A stretch of 40,859 nucleotides of DNA from a virus, in the IMG/VR virus record IMGVR_UViG_3300045119_000249, positions 1 through 40,859 of that record; one strand, written 5' to 3'. The notes below the pieces were generated by a model. It was not told the origin of the DNA. It did no database searches and saw nothing but the letters and a program-made list of their open reading frames with translations. The position numbers were made by a program, and so were the translations under genes. Of the stretch, positions 14,901-22,702 are shown in pieces. Each line of letters opens with the position of its first letter. The first letter of the stretch is position 1.

Positions 14901-16017
14901 CGGGCGCACGCGACAAAATTATAGGCGGTTGAAAACCGAATTTTTCGTAATTGACGATTAACGGTTGCGTTGCAGGCACGGCGCCCATGTCTTCACCGCG
15001 CCATGTATAGTGATCGGTGTAAGCTGAAATATCCTCACCAGCACCGGTCACAAAAACAAACCCATCATCCGGCACGGTGTTGTTAACAATGTCACCAGTT
15101 GCAGAACGAATATAAAGCGCCTGCATACCCTTAACTTGATCGACGCGAATATCTGTCCACTCACCACCGACTTCGCGCCAGCGTCCGTAGAATCTGACCG
15201 AAGTGGCTCCGGGTGTACCTGACTCGTTGTACTGCACCAGGCCTTGCGGAAAAGTTAACGTCAGCTCGGCAAGCCATGTGTCAGGATTCGTCGTCAGCGT
15301 AAGCGGTTGATCCTTCTGCAAGACAAAATTAAATTGATCGTAAGCAACCTTGACGTTCGACAGCTCCGGTTGCATGTCTATTACATTGGGATATAGACGC
15401 GTCTCGGGGTCAAATTGGCTAATCGGCGTGTCACCGATACGAATGTCGGTAACCATCACGTTACCAATACCAAAGTCATAAATTGCCGCAATGATGGATT
15501 CAACACCGACGTTACTAATATTCGGATTCGCGGCAATCGGCGGAAATAATTTATATTCACCGTAAATTTTCAAGCACGCTTGATAAGGCCGCGCTGCATT
15601 CGATTGACCAGAAATACCGTAGGTCGACGTCTGTTGGCTCTCGCTTTGCGTGTTGGTACCGACTGACGGTGGCTTGATCAACAAACCAGACACGCCACCT
15701 AACATCAGTCCAGCGCCCATCACGATCAGATTGGGGTTATCGGTATAAACACCGACGACAATCAGCACAAGCCCGATAACAATTGACCCGATGCTTTTAT
15801 TGCGCTGACCTTTCTTCGGATCACCACCACCGCCTTGCGGCAGGATGCCCACCAATATCCGGTCGTCGTCATGCAGGAAGTAATTGTCCGGTTCTAAAAT
15901 CAGAATGCCGTGATTCAAAACAACGATGTCCGTGCGCGCCAGCAATTCAGGCGCGACGGTAAGCGCGAGCACTTCAGACAAGCGCATGCCTGCACGGATT
16001 TCCGTCGCTTGCGTCAT
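11968..16017 (-). CDS. Tail tip / host-specificity protein, J-like
   Basis: 1,349 residues from ATG at 16017, overlapping the NlpC/P60 stop (ATGA). The N-terminus (about 1-120) has a PQGGGGDPKKGQ stretch and two hydrophobic segments as in lambda gpI-like assembly proteins. The rest follows the J-like central tip layout: a YQACLKIYGEYKLFPP segment, baseplate-hub-like domains, fibronectin-III-like domains near 940-1030, and a C-terminal lectin-like module with FDWIAKGYGARG. Size and order (tape measure, minor tail proteins, NlpC/P60, tip, fibre) match siphovirus tail tips. The I and J functions appear fused. Confidence 0.92.
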   Translation of the reverse strand: MTQATEIRAGMRLSEVLALTVAPELLARTDIVVLNHGILILEPDNYFLHDDDRILVGILPQGGGGDPKKGQRNKSIGSIVIGLVLIVVGVYTDNPNLIVMGAGLMLGGVSGLLIKPPSVGTNTQSESQQTSTYGISGQSNAARPYQACLKIYGEYKLFPPIAANPNISNVGVESIIAAIYDFGIGNVMVTDIRIGDTPISQFDPETRLYPNVIDMQPELSNVKVAYDQFNFVLQKDQPLTLTTNPDTWLAELTLTFPQGLVQYNESGTPGATSVRFYGRWREVGGEWTDIRVDQVKGMQALYIRSATGDIVNNTVPDDGFVFVTGAGEDISAYTDHYTWRGEDMGAVPATQPLIVNYEKFGFQPPIILSRAPGRTVTGIYRLQISYNDAAYEYFPGFIIYEMTTRPKSASLYLQFPKSGQYEIELTRITPISADTKLFNSAAVTVLKSNVTGPMFQLRQPHTMLEVRLLASEKISGVIQNLTAIAQGILPTYDGAGNLVGEIPTRNPAWCALDVLIGSATPKPVAHSLIDWPSWYALAQYCDEPRTWIINGEEITAPRHTCDMVIDFVAPIKDVIDSLLSCCRASLIFTQTGKYGVLIDQRNDVPRQVITPTNSWDFSGQRTYADEVHALRVSFIDRDRGYQRQEIIVYKDGYDISNATRFEELATAGITEWFRAWAYGRYMMAQVIERSESFSLKMDIEHLAVQRGDLVYVQHDVPKIGGYSTRVVAVSGDDVLIAQDLSLAPSAYTVRLQDGTIRQGAVTAVVSGHEFTLDDATGILPDDLFVLGTVDKVTRPYVVQAIQPQSDMVAQLSLVVYEPAIYDADTGPLPVWNPGFGDDLINATALAVTSVTLVNELVFIDRRPIQQVLINFTVNSPFFAYAEIWLNIPNQRPELVDRTETFQGLHTFSLIASFERTMLELTYTVTPFTNTSLQGTSMSASTVPLENLPPSAPSAFDLDVKRETITLIWSESADQDVLAYEIWYDPRFDSAALSGATRLTPSVPWPARTFEVPLRLGTYFIRSIDSAGQVSEDYAVAFTPTDTLWNLNVIAQWDDKPELWPGLKSGFTVNADDDLITLPLGDGSFPARSEYYYNEIYDGGDIFQTRFTSKINGSAYSTNAFMAAWTPLAIAQPIGGWTLDGSGNQVAITGNVNIWHEIRWINSAGAMIDWTPLAIASPIGWGRSDVGIWRHFQVGDYIGRLFQFRLIAEYIGGAAQPDAGVIIDAATIDIDMPDRTDGDYNVPCPAGGFTVLYDPAFMVRPALSITPDLAASGERYAITAADAAGFHIQFLNAGGAGIARNFDWIAKGYGARGSQNITGLYRAPPLRARQSTRRQVSRPGNGPLKISRRL

Positions 16018-16412
16018 GACTTGTTCTTCCACCGATAAATCACCACGAGATTTTCACGCCAGTTGTCCAGCGGCTCGACGGTGCTATTGCGGCCATGCAT
16101 GGTGTGCAATATCTGGTCTTTTTCCAGATAGACAGCGCAGTGCGTAGGAAAGCCTTTCAGTTTGAAAATAAGCAGGTCGCCGTGCTGTGGCTTATCGACG
16201 CGTTCCCAACAACCGCCAGGCTCTAACATTTCCTGTGCGATGATTCTGCGTGCATCGCTCATATAGGTATGTGCGTCGTACATGTATGGCGGCCAATGCT
16301 GGTCGAGTGCTTCCTGCGCATAGTCACGCACCAGCGACCAACAATCGGCCGCTTCCGGTGGTATGCCGTGCGGTTTGTAGGGAATGCCCACGAAGTCAGC
16401 AAGGCGTCTCAT
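16014..16412 (-). CDS. Tail-associated NlpC/P60 peptidase
   Basis: 132 residues from ATG at 16412, two bases after the upstream stop. The NlpC/P60 fold is shown by Cys24 in ADCWSLVRDY, His91 in FPTHCAVYL and a probable third residue His103 in ILHTM. In lambda-like phages the gpK-type protein of this family sits in the tail tip and cuts peptidoglycan cross-links during DNA entry. The catalytic triad appears intact. It is not a lysis endolysin by context. Confidence 0.9.
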   Translation of the reverse strand: MRRLADFVGIPYKPHGIPPEAADCWSLVRDYAQEALDQHWPPYMYDAHTYMSDARRIIAQEMLEPGGCWERVDKPQHGDLLIFKLKGFPTHCAVYLEKDQILHTMHGRNSTVEPLDNWRENLVVIYRWKNKS

Positions 16413-16414
16413 GA

Positions 16415-16885
16415 TCAAGTCATAAACAATGCTGGAAATTCCACAGGCGAATAATCGCCAGCGGGAAATCTGCGCGACAAAATGTTTTCGACGGTCAATG
16501 AACCGGTGATGTCCAGCGCGTTGTATCCGATGACGTTCATGGTCAAAAACCCGACCGACTTTTCGACAACATCAAAGTCCACGTCGGTAACGATTTCCAA
16601 CAACAGGTTTGGTGCTTCTGGCAGGCCACGAATAAAATCCATAATTTCACCGGACACGTTCGCTATCTTCAGCGAGACCGTCGGCAACTTTTCACTGTCA
16701 TCGTTCGGTAAAACAATTTGAAACGGAAACGCCGTGAAGGTCTGTCCACGCGACACCACGTCAACAGAGTTATTGCAAACGCGTAACGAGTCTCTGCCAG
16801 GCAATGAAAAAGTCAGCAGCGCGACGAATACAATCGTCGACGATGTCGCCTGTACTTGCGGAATGATTACGGGAGTGAGTGGCAT
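16415..16885 (-). CDS. Minor tail protein, DUF1833-like
   Basis: 156 residues. The sequence has the DUF1833 pattern: a beta-rich N-terminus (SSTIVFVALLTFSLPG), VVSRGQTFTAFPFQIVLP, then TVSLKIANVSGEIMDFIRGL, and a C-terminal VIGYNALDITGSLTVENILSRRFPAGDYSP. In phage genomes this family lies between the tape measure and the NlpC/P60 gene, as here, in the gpL-like position of the tail tip complex. It is separated from its neighbours by 2-3 bases. Confidence 0.87.
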   Translation of the reverse strand: MPLTPVIIPQVQATSSTIVFVALLTFSLPGRDSLRVCNNSVDVVSRGQTFTAFPFQIVLPNDDSEKLPTVSLKIANVSGEIMDFIRGLPEAPNLLLEIVTDVDFDVVEKSVGFLTMNVIGYNALDITGSLTVENILSRRFPAGDYSPVEFPALFMT

Positions 16886-16888
16886 GAT

Positions 16889-17269
16889 TTAATCCACCCA
16901 CTGCGGCAGCTTTTCGAGACCGAAAGAAATCCGACACGCCGTCGCGTCAATCCAGTCAAAAGTGAGCGGTGTAGAAAACCGCCAAATCTGTTCACTACAG
17001 TTCGGCGGAAATTTCAGGCGCGTCGGTAGCACTCCACCTTGGCACGACTGTTCAAACCAATCGCGCCAAAATTGAACTTTGTCTGCGATGACCGTGACTG
17101 ATGCCTGCCCTTGACGAATAGGCGCCGTCACCCTGCGACGCACCTTGATGGTCTGTGCGTCATCCATGGCAGTACGCAACACGGCGTTCGCGTCGGTGGA
17201 TTCTGTCCACGACTGCAGATCACCGGACAGCTCAGGTGGGCGGGTAGCAACGGGGCCGGTGTAAGGCAT
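16889..17269 (-). CDS. Minor tail protein, gpM-like position
   Basis: 126 residues, start ATG overlapping the tape-measure stop (TGATG). It is beta-rich with many tryptophans (SWTES, FWRDWF, WRFSTPLTFDWID) and a single Cys pair. Synteny immediately after the tape measure and before the DUF1833 gene places it as a distal tail protein of the gpM/Dit-like class. Sequence alone does not prove the fold. Confidence 0.82.
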   Translation of the reverse strand: MPYTGPVATRPPELSGDLQSWTESTDANAVLRTAMDDAQTIKVRRRVTAPIRQGQASVTVIADKVQFWRDWFEQSCQGGVLPTRLKFPPNCSEQIWRFSTPLTFDWIDATACRISFGLEKLPQWVD

Positions 17270-19440
17270 CAGCGCACCGCCTTTCTGCTCACGCCATAAT
17301 TGCCGCGCATGGTGTTGTCCATGCTTCCGTCAGACAACGCGGCCTGCACTTCACGACGGATTGTAAAACTGATTTCTTTTGACCCGTCCGGCTTGTTCGT
17401 GGTGGCCACGTCGACCTTCGCTGAGTCGGCCATCGTGTTGTGAATCAGAATATTCACAGGCGAAGCCTGCACGCCAAGGTCACCGGAACTTGTACGCTTG
17501 AGAGGCACCACGGCTTCTGCACCAGCTTCACCCGCCACAGCGAACGAAGGGAACGTGCCACCGATTGCAAACGGCGTAATACCTTTCAGAATCGAATTGT
17601 GAAAAGCGCCACCTTGTGCAAAGTATTCTAGGCCTTTCATATTGAACGCTGCACCTTGTGCTTTGCCCATCACGGCCGTTGCAAGACCACCGAAGCCCAT
17701 TGCACGTAATGCCATGCCCATCAATTGCACAGCGGCCAATTTAATCAGCACCTGCGCGAGTGATTTAATCAGGCTCGCGGCCCAATCCTTGAACCCTTTG
17801 GAGTTATCGAACAGCGCGTCCGTCATTGAATTGAGACCGTCAGATATGACGTTCCCTAACGCGGTATTCAGCGCGGCCGAACTATCGACGGTTTTGTCGG
17901 TTTGTTTTTTGTGCGACTCCATCGCCGCGTTAGCTTTGTCAAGCGCGTCGCTGTACACCTTCCAGGTGAGTGACCCTTCCTGACCAGCCGCTGCAAGGTC
18001 GTTCAAGCTCTGCGTCAAAAACGCGATCTGATCGGGCAGTTGATTTGCCGACTCGACGGACTTGTTCAATGAGTCTTGAAAATCCGCGAGAGGCGGCCGC
18101 GTACCTGTTTCCTCTTGCAGCTTTTTAATCGACGCCGTGATTTGATCGGTCGATACGCCGACGGCTTGCAACAGCGCCACGTTGTCCGTCAGGAATTTGA
18201 GTTGTTCAAACGCGCCGATTTTCGTGTCGCGTGCCTTAATCAGCGATTCGACAAGTTGCTGCGTCGCCGTCAATGCTTCAGATGCGACGGGAATGTCTTT
18301 CACTTTCTTGGCGGTTTCGTCCGCGGCCTTGCCCATCGCGGCCAAGGCATCGGTGCTGCGCTTCAGCAGCTCGGCGCGCTTGTCTGCGTCCACCACTTCG
18401 CCAGGCGTAACCTGCATACCCTCTTTAGCTTTAGCAAACGACGCCCGGAATTTTTTTTCCCACGCATCAACAGCCGCACCAGAACTATCAACATCAGCGA
18501 CCCACTCTGAAATAATGTTCCCGGCTTGTTTGAATTCACCAGTTGCTACCGATACCAGTGCAGCAGCGACGGCACCGATACCTTGTCCAAGCGCCTGAAA
18601 TGTTGCCCACGCCTTTTTTGCGAAGACGGTGACATTCACCAGCGCGTTGCCGATTGTGTCGCCTACTTCTTTCCAGTCATCACCAGCACCGGCCGAATCT
18701 GCAAGACTAGTAGTCAACGCATCCAATGCAGGCAGCATGCCGACCGCAACCTTGGTGACGATGCCTTTCATCGACTGTTGCATGTCGTCAAAGTTGTCGT
18801 TGACCTTGCGCGCTTGATTTGCCGTCTCGGTATCGAACAACACACCGAGACGCTTCGCCTTGTCGTGATAGTCGTCCAGCGCCTGACCGCCTTCGTTCAA
18901 CATCGGAATAAGTTCGGCACCCGACTTGCCGAACACCTGCATGGCAATTGCAGTTTTTTGTGCACCGTCCGGCATGACTTGAAACAGGTCACTAATCTGT
19001 TTCATCGCATCGAACGCGTCGCCGTTCGGGTCAATATTCAGTGCTTGCAAAACCTTGGTCGACTTCGCGGTCGCGTCGCCCATTAAGCCCATTTGTTTAT
19101 TTAGTATGCCGACCGACTTCGACAGTTGTTCCGACGACACACCGGCGCCTTGCGCGGCAACATTTAACGCGCTCAGGTTTTCAACACTGACGCCAGTCTT
19201 TTCACTTGTCTTGCTGAGTTCGTCCAGCGCGTCAATGCTATTGCGTATAGCTTTGACGAACGTGTCGCCGATTTTGAAAGATGCCAAAACTTTAAATGCA
19301 GATTCGATATTTTTCTGCATCGTCGCGACACGCTTTGCCGCGTCTTCTGTCGCGTCACCCATGCGCTTGAATTCGCGCACAGCGTCCGTCGCATCAGCGG
19401 TCAGCTTGACTAAAAGTTCCTGAGTGCCAGCGAGAGCCAT
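17269..19440 (-). CDS. Tape measure protein
   Basis: 723 residues from ATG at 19440, preceded by AGGAGGGG. It has a long alpha-helical N-terminal half with heptad patterns (MQKNIESAFKVLASF, LSALNVAAQGAGVSSEQLSKSVGILNKQMGL), a hydrophobic middle (about 590-630, ALIKSLAQVLIKLAAVQLMGMALRAM) and a glycine-rich C-terminal segment (FAVAGEAGAEAVVPL) typical of tape measures. Length predicts a tail of roughly 0.1 micrometre, using about 0.15 nm per residue. It is short compared with lambda gpH (853). Confidence 0.93.
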   Translation of the reverse strand: MALAGTQELLVKLTADATDAVREFKRMGDATEDAAKRVATMQKNIESAFKVLASFKIGDTFVKAIRNSIDALDELSKTSEKTGVSVENLSALNVAAQGAGVSSEQLSKSVGILNKQMGLMGDATAKSTKVLQALNIDPNGDAFDAMKQISDLFQVMPDGAQKTAIAMQVFGKSGAELIPMLNEGGQALDDYHDKAKRLGVLFDTETANQARKVNDNFDDMQQSMKGIVTKVAVGMLPALDALTTSLADSAGAGDDWKEVGDTIGNALVNVTVFAKKAWATFQALGQGIGAVAAALVSVATGEFKQAGNIISEWVADVDSSGAAVDAWEKKFRASFAKAKEGMQVTPGEVVDADKRAELLKRSTDALAAMGKAADETAKKVKDIPVASEALTATQQLVESLIKARDTKIGAFEQLKFLTDNVALLQAVGVSTDQITASIKKLQEETGTRPPLADFQDSLNKSVESANQLPDQIAFLTQSLNDLAAAGQEGSLTWKVYSDALDKANAAMESHKKQTDKTVDSSAALNTALGNVISDGLNSMTDALFDNSKGFKDWAASLIKSLAQVLIKLAAVQLMGMALRAMGFGGLATAVMGKAQGAAFNMKGLEYFAQGGAFHNSILKGITPFAIGGTFPSFAVAGEAGAEAVVPLKRTSSGDLGVQASPVNILIHNTMADSAKVDVATTNKPDGSKEISFTIRREVQAALSDGSMDNTMRGNYGVSRKAVR

Positions 19441-19442
19441 CG

Positions 19443-20189
19443 TCAACCCCTCCTACGCAAGCGCGGACGAATCGTTAGATATGGCGTACCGAACGGCCAC
19501 TTTTCACCGGGCACCGCAAAACGTTTTGTGAATGCGGCATACACCGAAAACTCTCTGTTGAATTGCGAATTACGGCGCAGCGATTCCGCGGCCGAACGCA
19601 TGAAGCCAATGTGCTGGTTGCGCTTGCTGACGTTTTCCGCGGTGCCCATCTTGCCGCGCTTGCCGCGCGTCTTGATATTCAAACGACCGGCGCGCGCCGT
19701 TGCGCGATTTGCTACGCCTGCATAATCCAGAATCGGCCGCAACACCAGGCGGTCATTAATACCGAAGCCCACAATTTTCGACGGATCAGTCACCGGGCCA
19801 GACTTGCCCGGATCACTACTGACAAGTATCCACTGCCAATTGCTTTGTACATTGCGCAGGTTTCCAGACCGCGCCACTGTCCCCTTATCAATTGCAGCGG
19901 CCAAGGTATTTTCCATGACTGCCTGTAATGCACGCGTCATCAGCGTGCCGTAAAGCACCACGACTTTGCTATTGACGCTTGACAGTGCTTTGCCTGCATT
20001 GCCGTCCACAGTCATCAGCGTGGGCGGATTGCCTTGTGCGGTTTGATCGGCGGTGACGTCGTTGACAACGGCTACCAGGATTGCGCGCGTCTGCTCAAGC
20101 GAAAAGCCAGTCACGTCCGCTGCAATTTGCCCCTTGGCAAAATTGCCCGGCCCGAACGTGTACGTCTTCCGCTGCGTCGCCTGTGCCAT
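19443..20189 (-). CDS. Structural protein between tail chaperones and tape measure
   Basis: 248 residues, very basic C-terminal third (RAGRLNIKTRGKRGKMG, ending RLRRRG). It lies between the tail-assembly chaperone genes and the tape measure, where most siphoviruses have nothing, so it is an insertion relative to the lambda order. I do not recognise the family. The basic tail and the position suggest a tail-tube or tape-measure-associated protein, perhaps binding DNA. A start overlap with the chaperone stop (TGAcATG) implies co-expression with tail genes. Confidence 0.75.
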   Translation of the reverse strand: MAQATQRKTYTFGPGNFAKGQIAADVTGFSLEQTRAILVAVVNDVTADQTAQGNPPTLMTVDGNAGKALSSVNSKVVVLYGTLMTRALQAVMENTLAAAIDKGTVARSGNLRNVQSNWQWILVSSDPGKSGPVTDPSKIVGFGINDRLVLRPILDYAGVANRATARAGRLNIKTRGKRGKMGTAENVSKRNQHIGFMRSAAESLRRNSQFNREFSVYAAFTKRFAVPGEKWPFGTPYLTIRPRLRRRG

Positions 20190-20190
20190 G

Positions 20191-20397
20191 TCACAAACCG
20201 AAACCTTTCAATATGTTTTTTGCATTGTCCGTTTCGCTCTGTTCGTTCTTGCCTTCAAAATGTCGGCACCAACCAATCAGTTCGCATAACGGCATTTCCT
20301 GCTTGATGCGATACACCGGCATATGCAGGAATTCAGCAAGCACGTACAAGCTGCGTTCCCAATCCGTGTCACTCTTCGTCTTTGCTTGCGAATCCAT
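20191..20397 (-). CDS. Second tail assembly chaperone ORF (T-like)
   Basis: 68 residues if started at ATG 20397. It overlaps the G-like chaperone ORF by 29 bp in the +1 frame. A TAA immediately precedes this ATG in its own frame, so a G-T fusion could only form inside the 29-bp overlap, by a +1 or -2 shift. The G-frame stop there is TGA followed by C, a weak-termination context. It contains WERSLYVLAEFLHMPVYRIKQEM, like the T domain that recruits tube protein onto the tape measure. It may be made by frameshift, by separate initiation, or both. Confidence 0.75.
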   Translation of the reverse strand: MDSQAKTKSDTDWERSLYVLAEFLHMPVYRIKQEMPLCELIGWCRHFEGKNEQSETDNAKNILKGFGL

Positions 20398-20614
20398 TTA
20401 GCATCATTGACGCCTTAATGATTTCACCGAGTAGCGGTATCAGCTCGCCGAAACTTTCACCAGCAATGCTTTTACCGTCCTTGGATACCGTCGCCATCAG
20501 CAAGGCGTTTTGAAAATCACCCTTGTCTTCTTTTTGCGCCAGCGCCAGCAACGGCAAACCTTCACCAACCGTCAAGCCACGCACAGTGAATGGGCCGACC
20601 TTTATCTCTTCCAT
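20369..20614 (-). CDS. Tail assembly chaperone (G-like)
   Basis: 81 residues from ATG at 20614, with GAGGG upstream; the frame is open four codons further without a ribosome-binding site. The sequence EEIKVGPFTVRGLTVGEGLPLLALA and a helical C-terminus (LGEIIKASMMLNGF) fit the G-type chaperone that precedes the tape measure and coats it during tail assembly. The gene order tube protein, G, T, (extra gene), tape measure supports the role. Confidence 0.83.
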   Translation of the reverse strand: MEEIKVGPFTVRGLTVGEGLPLLALAQKEDKGDFQNALLMATVSKDGKSIAGESFGELIPLLGEIIKASMMLNGFASKDEE

Positions 20615-20665
20615 TGCAACCCTCACAACAAAATGCGTCCCGGCCTGCCAGGCAGGGACGCGTGG

Positions 20666-21319
20666 TTAGAACAAGTGACGCGGCTTGGTACTCATCGCAC
20701 CAGTAACCGTGAAGCCCACAGCACCATCAAGCGGCAGTGCCCACGAGATAGTCGACAGCACAGCAGGCACCACGATGTCGCCAAGGTTTTGTGGCAGCTT
20801 CACGTCGAGCACGCGTTCCTTCTGATCCTCGACGGCTAACAGCAGCTCGCTGTAGTAAGCGCCAAGTTCGACGAAACCCGTCAGCGTCAAGGTGCCTGCT
20901 TGACTGATTGCGGGAATACTTGCGGTCGGATCACAGAAGGTACCGACAGAAGTTGTACCGGCTGATTCCGCGGCAGGCTCCACAGCCGATAGACACATTT
21001 TCACCATGTCCATCTGCGACGTAACGCTGATGTCTGGCGTCGGGCCAAGCGTGGCCGTGCTGCCTGTCGTATCAGAACCGACAAGCGTGAACGAGTTGGC
21101 AGTGTCATCAACAGCGCCCACAATGAACCAGCGATTGTCCAGCTCTGGAAAACCGGTATAACCGACGTGCGCCAGATCACCGTCCGCAATACCTGCAACA
21201 CTCGCGACAGTTACTTCCGCTGGTGCTGCTTTTGTTATCGCCGTAGGAACCAATACAGTGGGCACGGCGTCGCCCATTGTTAAAAACGTTTCAAGACCAA
21301 TTGTCGACGATGCACTCAT
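20666..21319 (-). CDS. Major tail tube protein
   Basis: 217 residues from ATG at 21319, after AGGAAC. It is beta-rich, with SSTIGLETFLTMGDAVPTVLVP at the N-terminus, a DLAHVGYTGFPELDNRWFIVG segment, and the compact C-terminal VGFTVTGAMSTKP. It lies between the tail terminator and the chaperones, where the tube subunit is encoded in HK97/lambda-like phages. About 80 bp without genes follow upstream, so it may have its own strong ribosome-binding site for high expression. Confidence 0.85.
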   Translation of the reverse strand: MSASSTIGLETFLTMGDAVPTVLVPTAITKAAPAEVTVASVAGIADGDLAHVGYTGFPELDNRWFIVGAVDDTANSFTLVGSDTTGSTATLGPTPDISVTSQMDMVKMCLSAVEPAAESAGTTSVGTFCDPTASIPAISQAGTLTLTGFVELGAYYSELLLAVEDQKERVLDVKLPQNLGDIVVPAVLSTISWALPLDGAVGFTVTGAMSTKPRHLF

Positions 21320-21399
21320 GATAAAAAGTTCCTTTCTGACGGCGGACAAACACGCAACCCCACGCACTGCCGCCTTGCACGTGCGCGGGTTCTAAATCG

Positions 21400-21786
21400 T
21401 TATGGCAACGTCTGCCGGTATTCCACAGGCATGACGACGACAAAATTCTTTTGATTCATGGCCCAGTCTTGCGGTGTGCCAAAATTCACCAGTTGCAACA
21501 GGCCCGCAGCGTCTGTCATCTGCTCAAGTGCTGCGGCTACGTCTTCCGCTGCCTGCACCAGATCGGCATAACCGGTGCCGAGCTTTCCAAAAAACAACAA
21601 GTCGAACGTGCCTTGATCGACAAAGTCTTTGCAGAATGTCAAACGCTGTACTTGACCAGGCATCCACTCCACCGTGAACCACTTATCAAGGTCGGGTTTG
21701 ACGTTTGTGTTCACGGTGTCAATGAATGGCACCGGCATAGTTGCAAGCCAAGTTGTAACCAGATCACGCGTATATCGACTTGCCAT
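21400..21786 (-). CDS. Tail terminator-like protein
   Basis: 128 residues. It has mixed alpha/beta sequence with MPGQVQRLTFCKDF, AAEDVAAALEQM and a C-terminal strand NFVVVMPVEYRQTLP. It sits directly upstream of the tail tube gene and directly downstream of the neck gene, the position of the gpU-type tail terminator that caps the tube and contacts the neck. The assignment rests mainly on position. Confidence 0.75.
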   Translation of the reverse strand: MASRYTRDLVTTWLATMPVPFIDTVNTNVKPDLDKWFTVEWMPGQVQRLTFCKDFVDQGTFDLLFFGKLGTGYADLVQAAEDVAAALEQMTDAAGLLQLVNFGTPQDWAMNQKNFVVVMPVEYRQTLP

Positions 21787-22116
21787 TCAATCACCCACCG
21801 AATAACAGACCCAACCCATCACAATGCCGGTACCAACTTCCAATTTCGGTAGCACCGCCTCAAGCACGTAGTCCTTTCCACCCACCGTCACCACGTCGAA
21901 CTTCACCGGCTCAACTAGCAGGCTCGACGCCTTGATATGAATTTGCCGCGCCGTTATCCCGTAGGCATTCACCAGCGGAAGTTCTGTCGCAACACGACCG
22001 ATGCTTCCGCACAAAACCTTGTCCAGCGCCGTGACAACTTCAGGCGTTGCCACGGTGCGATGTGATCCAGGCACACCCAACACGTTCACATGCGCGTCAA
22101 ACTCTGTACGGTTCAT
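21787..22116 (-). CDS. Head closure / neck protein
   Basis: 109 residues, beta-rich C-terminal half (EPVKFDVVTVGGKDYVLEAVLPKLEVGTGIVMGWVCY) typical of head-closure or stopper proteins. Its start overlaps the connector gene by 4 bp, and it ends directly against the tail terminator. It is probably the second neck ring, between adaptor and tail terminator. Identity is by synteny. Confidence 0.75.
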   Translation of the reverse strand: MNRTEFDAHVNVLGVPGSHRTVATPEVVTALDKVLCGSIGRVATELPLVNAYGITARQIHIKASSLLVEPVKFDVVTVGGKDYVLEAVLPKLEVGTGIVMGWVCYSVGD

Positions 22117-22700
22117 ACAAACATGCGCCTGTAGGGATCAATCATCGACAGCAAGTTCGACGGGATAACGCCAAACTCACCCGATGATTCAGACACCGCA
22201 CCGACGTTGTATTCCACGCGCGTACCATCAATCGACGTGGCTTTGATTTCCTTCCCGATAGTCGAAGCGCCACCGCTTGAAGCAAACGACGCCCACACCG
22301 AATCGAACGTGCCTAACAGCGCCAGTTGCAACGGGCCGGGCAAAACTGAATAACCACCTGTGTAGTCGACCGTGACTTCGTGATAGCGAACGAACACGTC
22401 CAGCTTGATCACGCCCGTCTGCTTTTCGGCGTGGTATGCAATGTCAATACCGTTGTCACCCTGCACTGACGTTACGGTTTCCAGCGGGTAAGCACGCAGC
22501 GAGATAGCACCGCCCGCAAGGTGCGTTTCTGTTTCGGTGTAGTCGCCCAATGCAAGCGTGCGATTAAGATAAATTTCCAGCGTTTCCAGTGCAATGCCAA
22601 AAGCCGCGTCAATCTGCGCGTCCTTGGTCGCGTCATCAGGCGCCAGACCGGCACGCACGCGTAGAACTTCGATAGGGATGCCAAGGTAGTCGGTCGCCAT
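22113..22700 (-). CDS. Head-tail adaptor (gp6-like connector)
   Basis: 195 residues. The N-terminal YLGIPIEVLRVRAGLAPDDATKDAQIDAAFGIALETLEIYLNR is the characteristic helical bundle of HK97 gp6/SPP1 gp15-like adaptors, followed by a beta domain (EVTVDYTGGYSVLPGPLQLALLGTFDSVW). This ring binds under the portal. It lies two bases downstream of the collagen-like gene. Confidence 0.85.
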   Translation of the reverse strand: MATDYLGIPIEVLRVRAGLAPDDATKDAQIDAAFGIALETLEIYLNRTLALGDYTETETHLAGGAISLRAYPLETVTSVQGDNGIDIAYHAEKQTGVIKLDVFVRYHEVTVDYTGGYSVLPGPLQLALLGTFDSVWASFASSGGASTIGKEIKATSIDGTRVEYNVGAVSESSGEFGVIPSNLLSMIDPYRRMFV

Positions 22701-22702
22701 GA

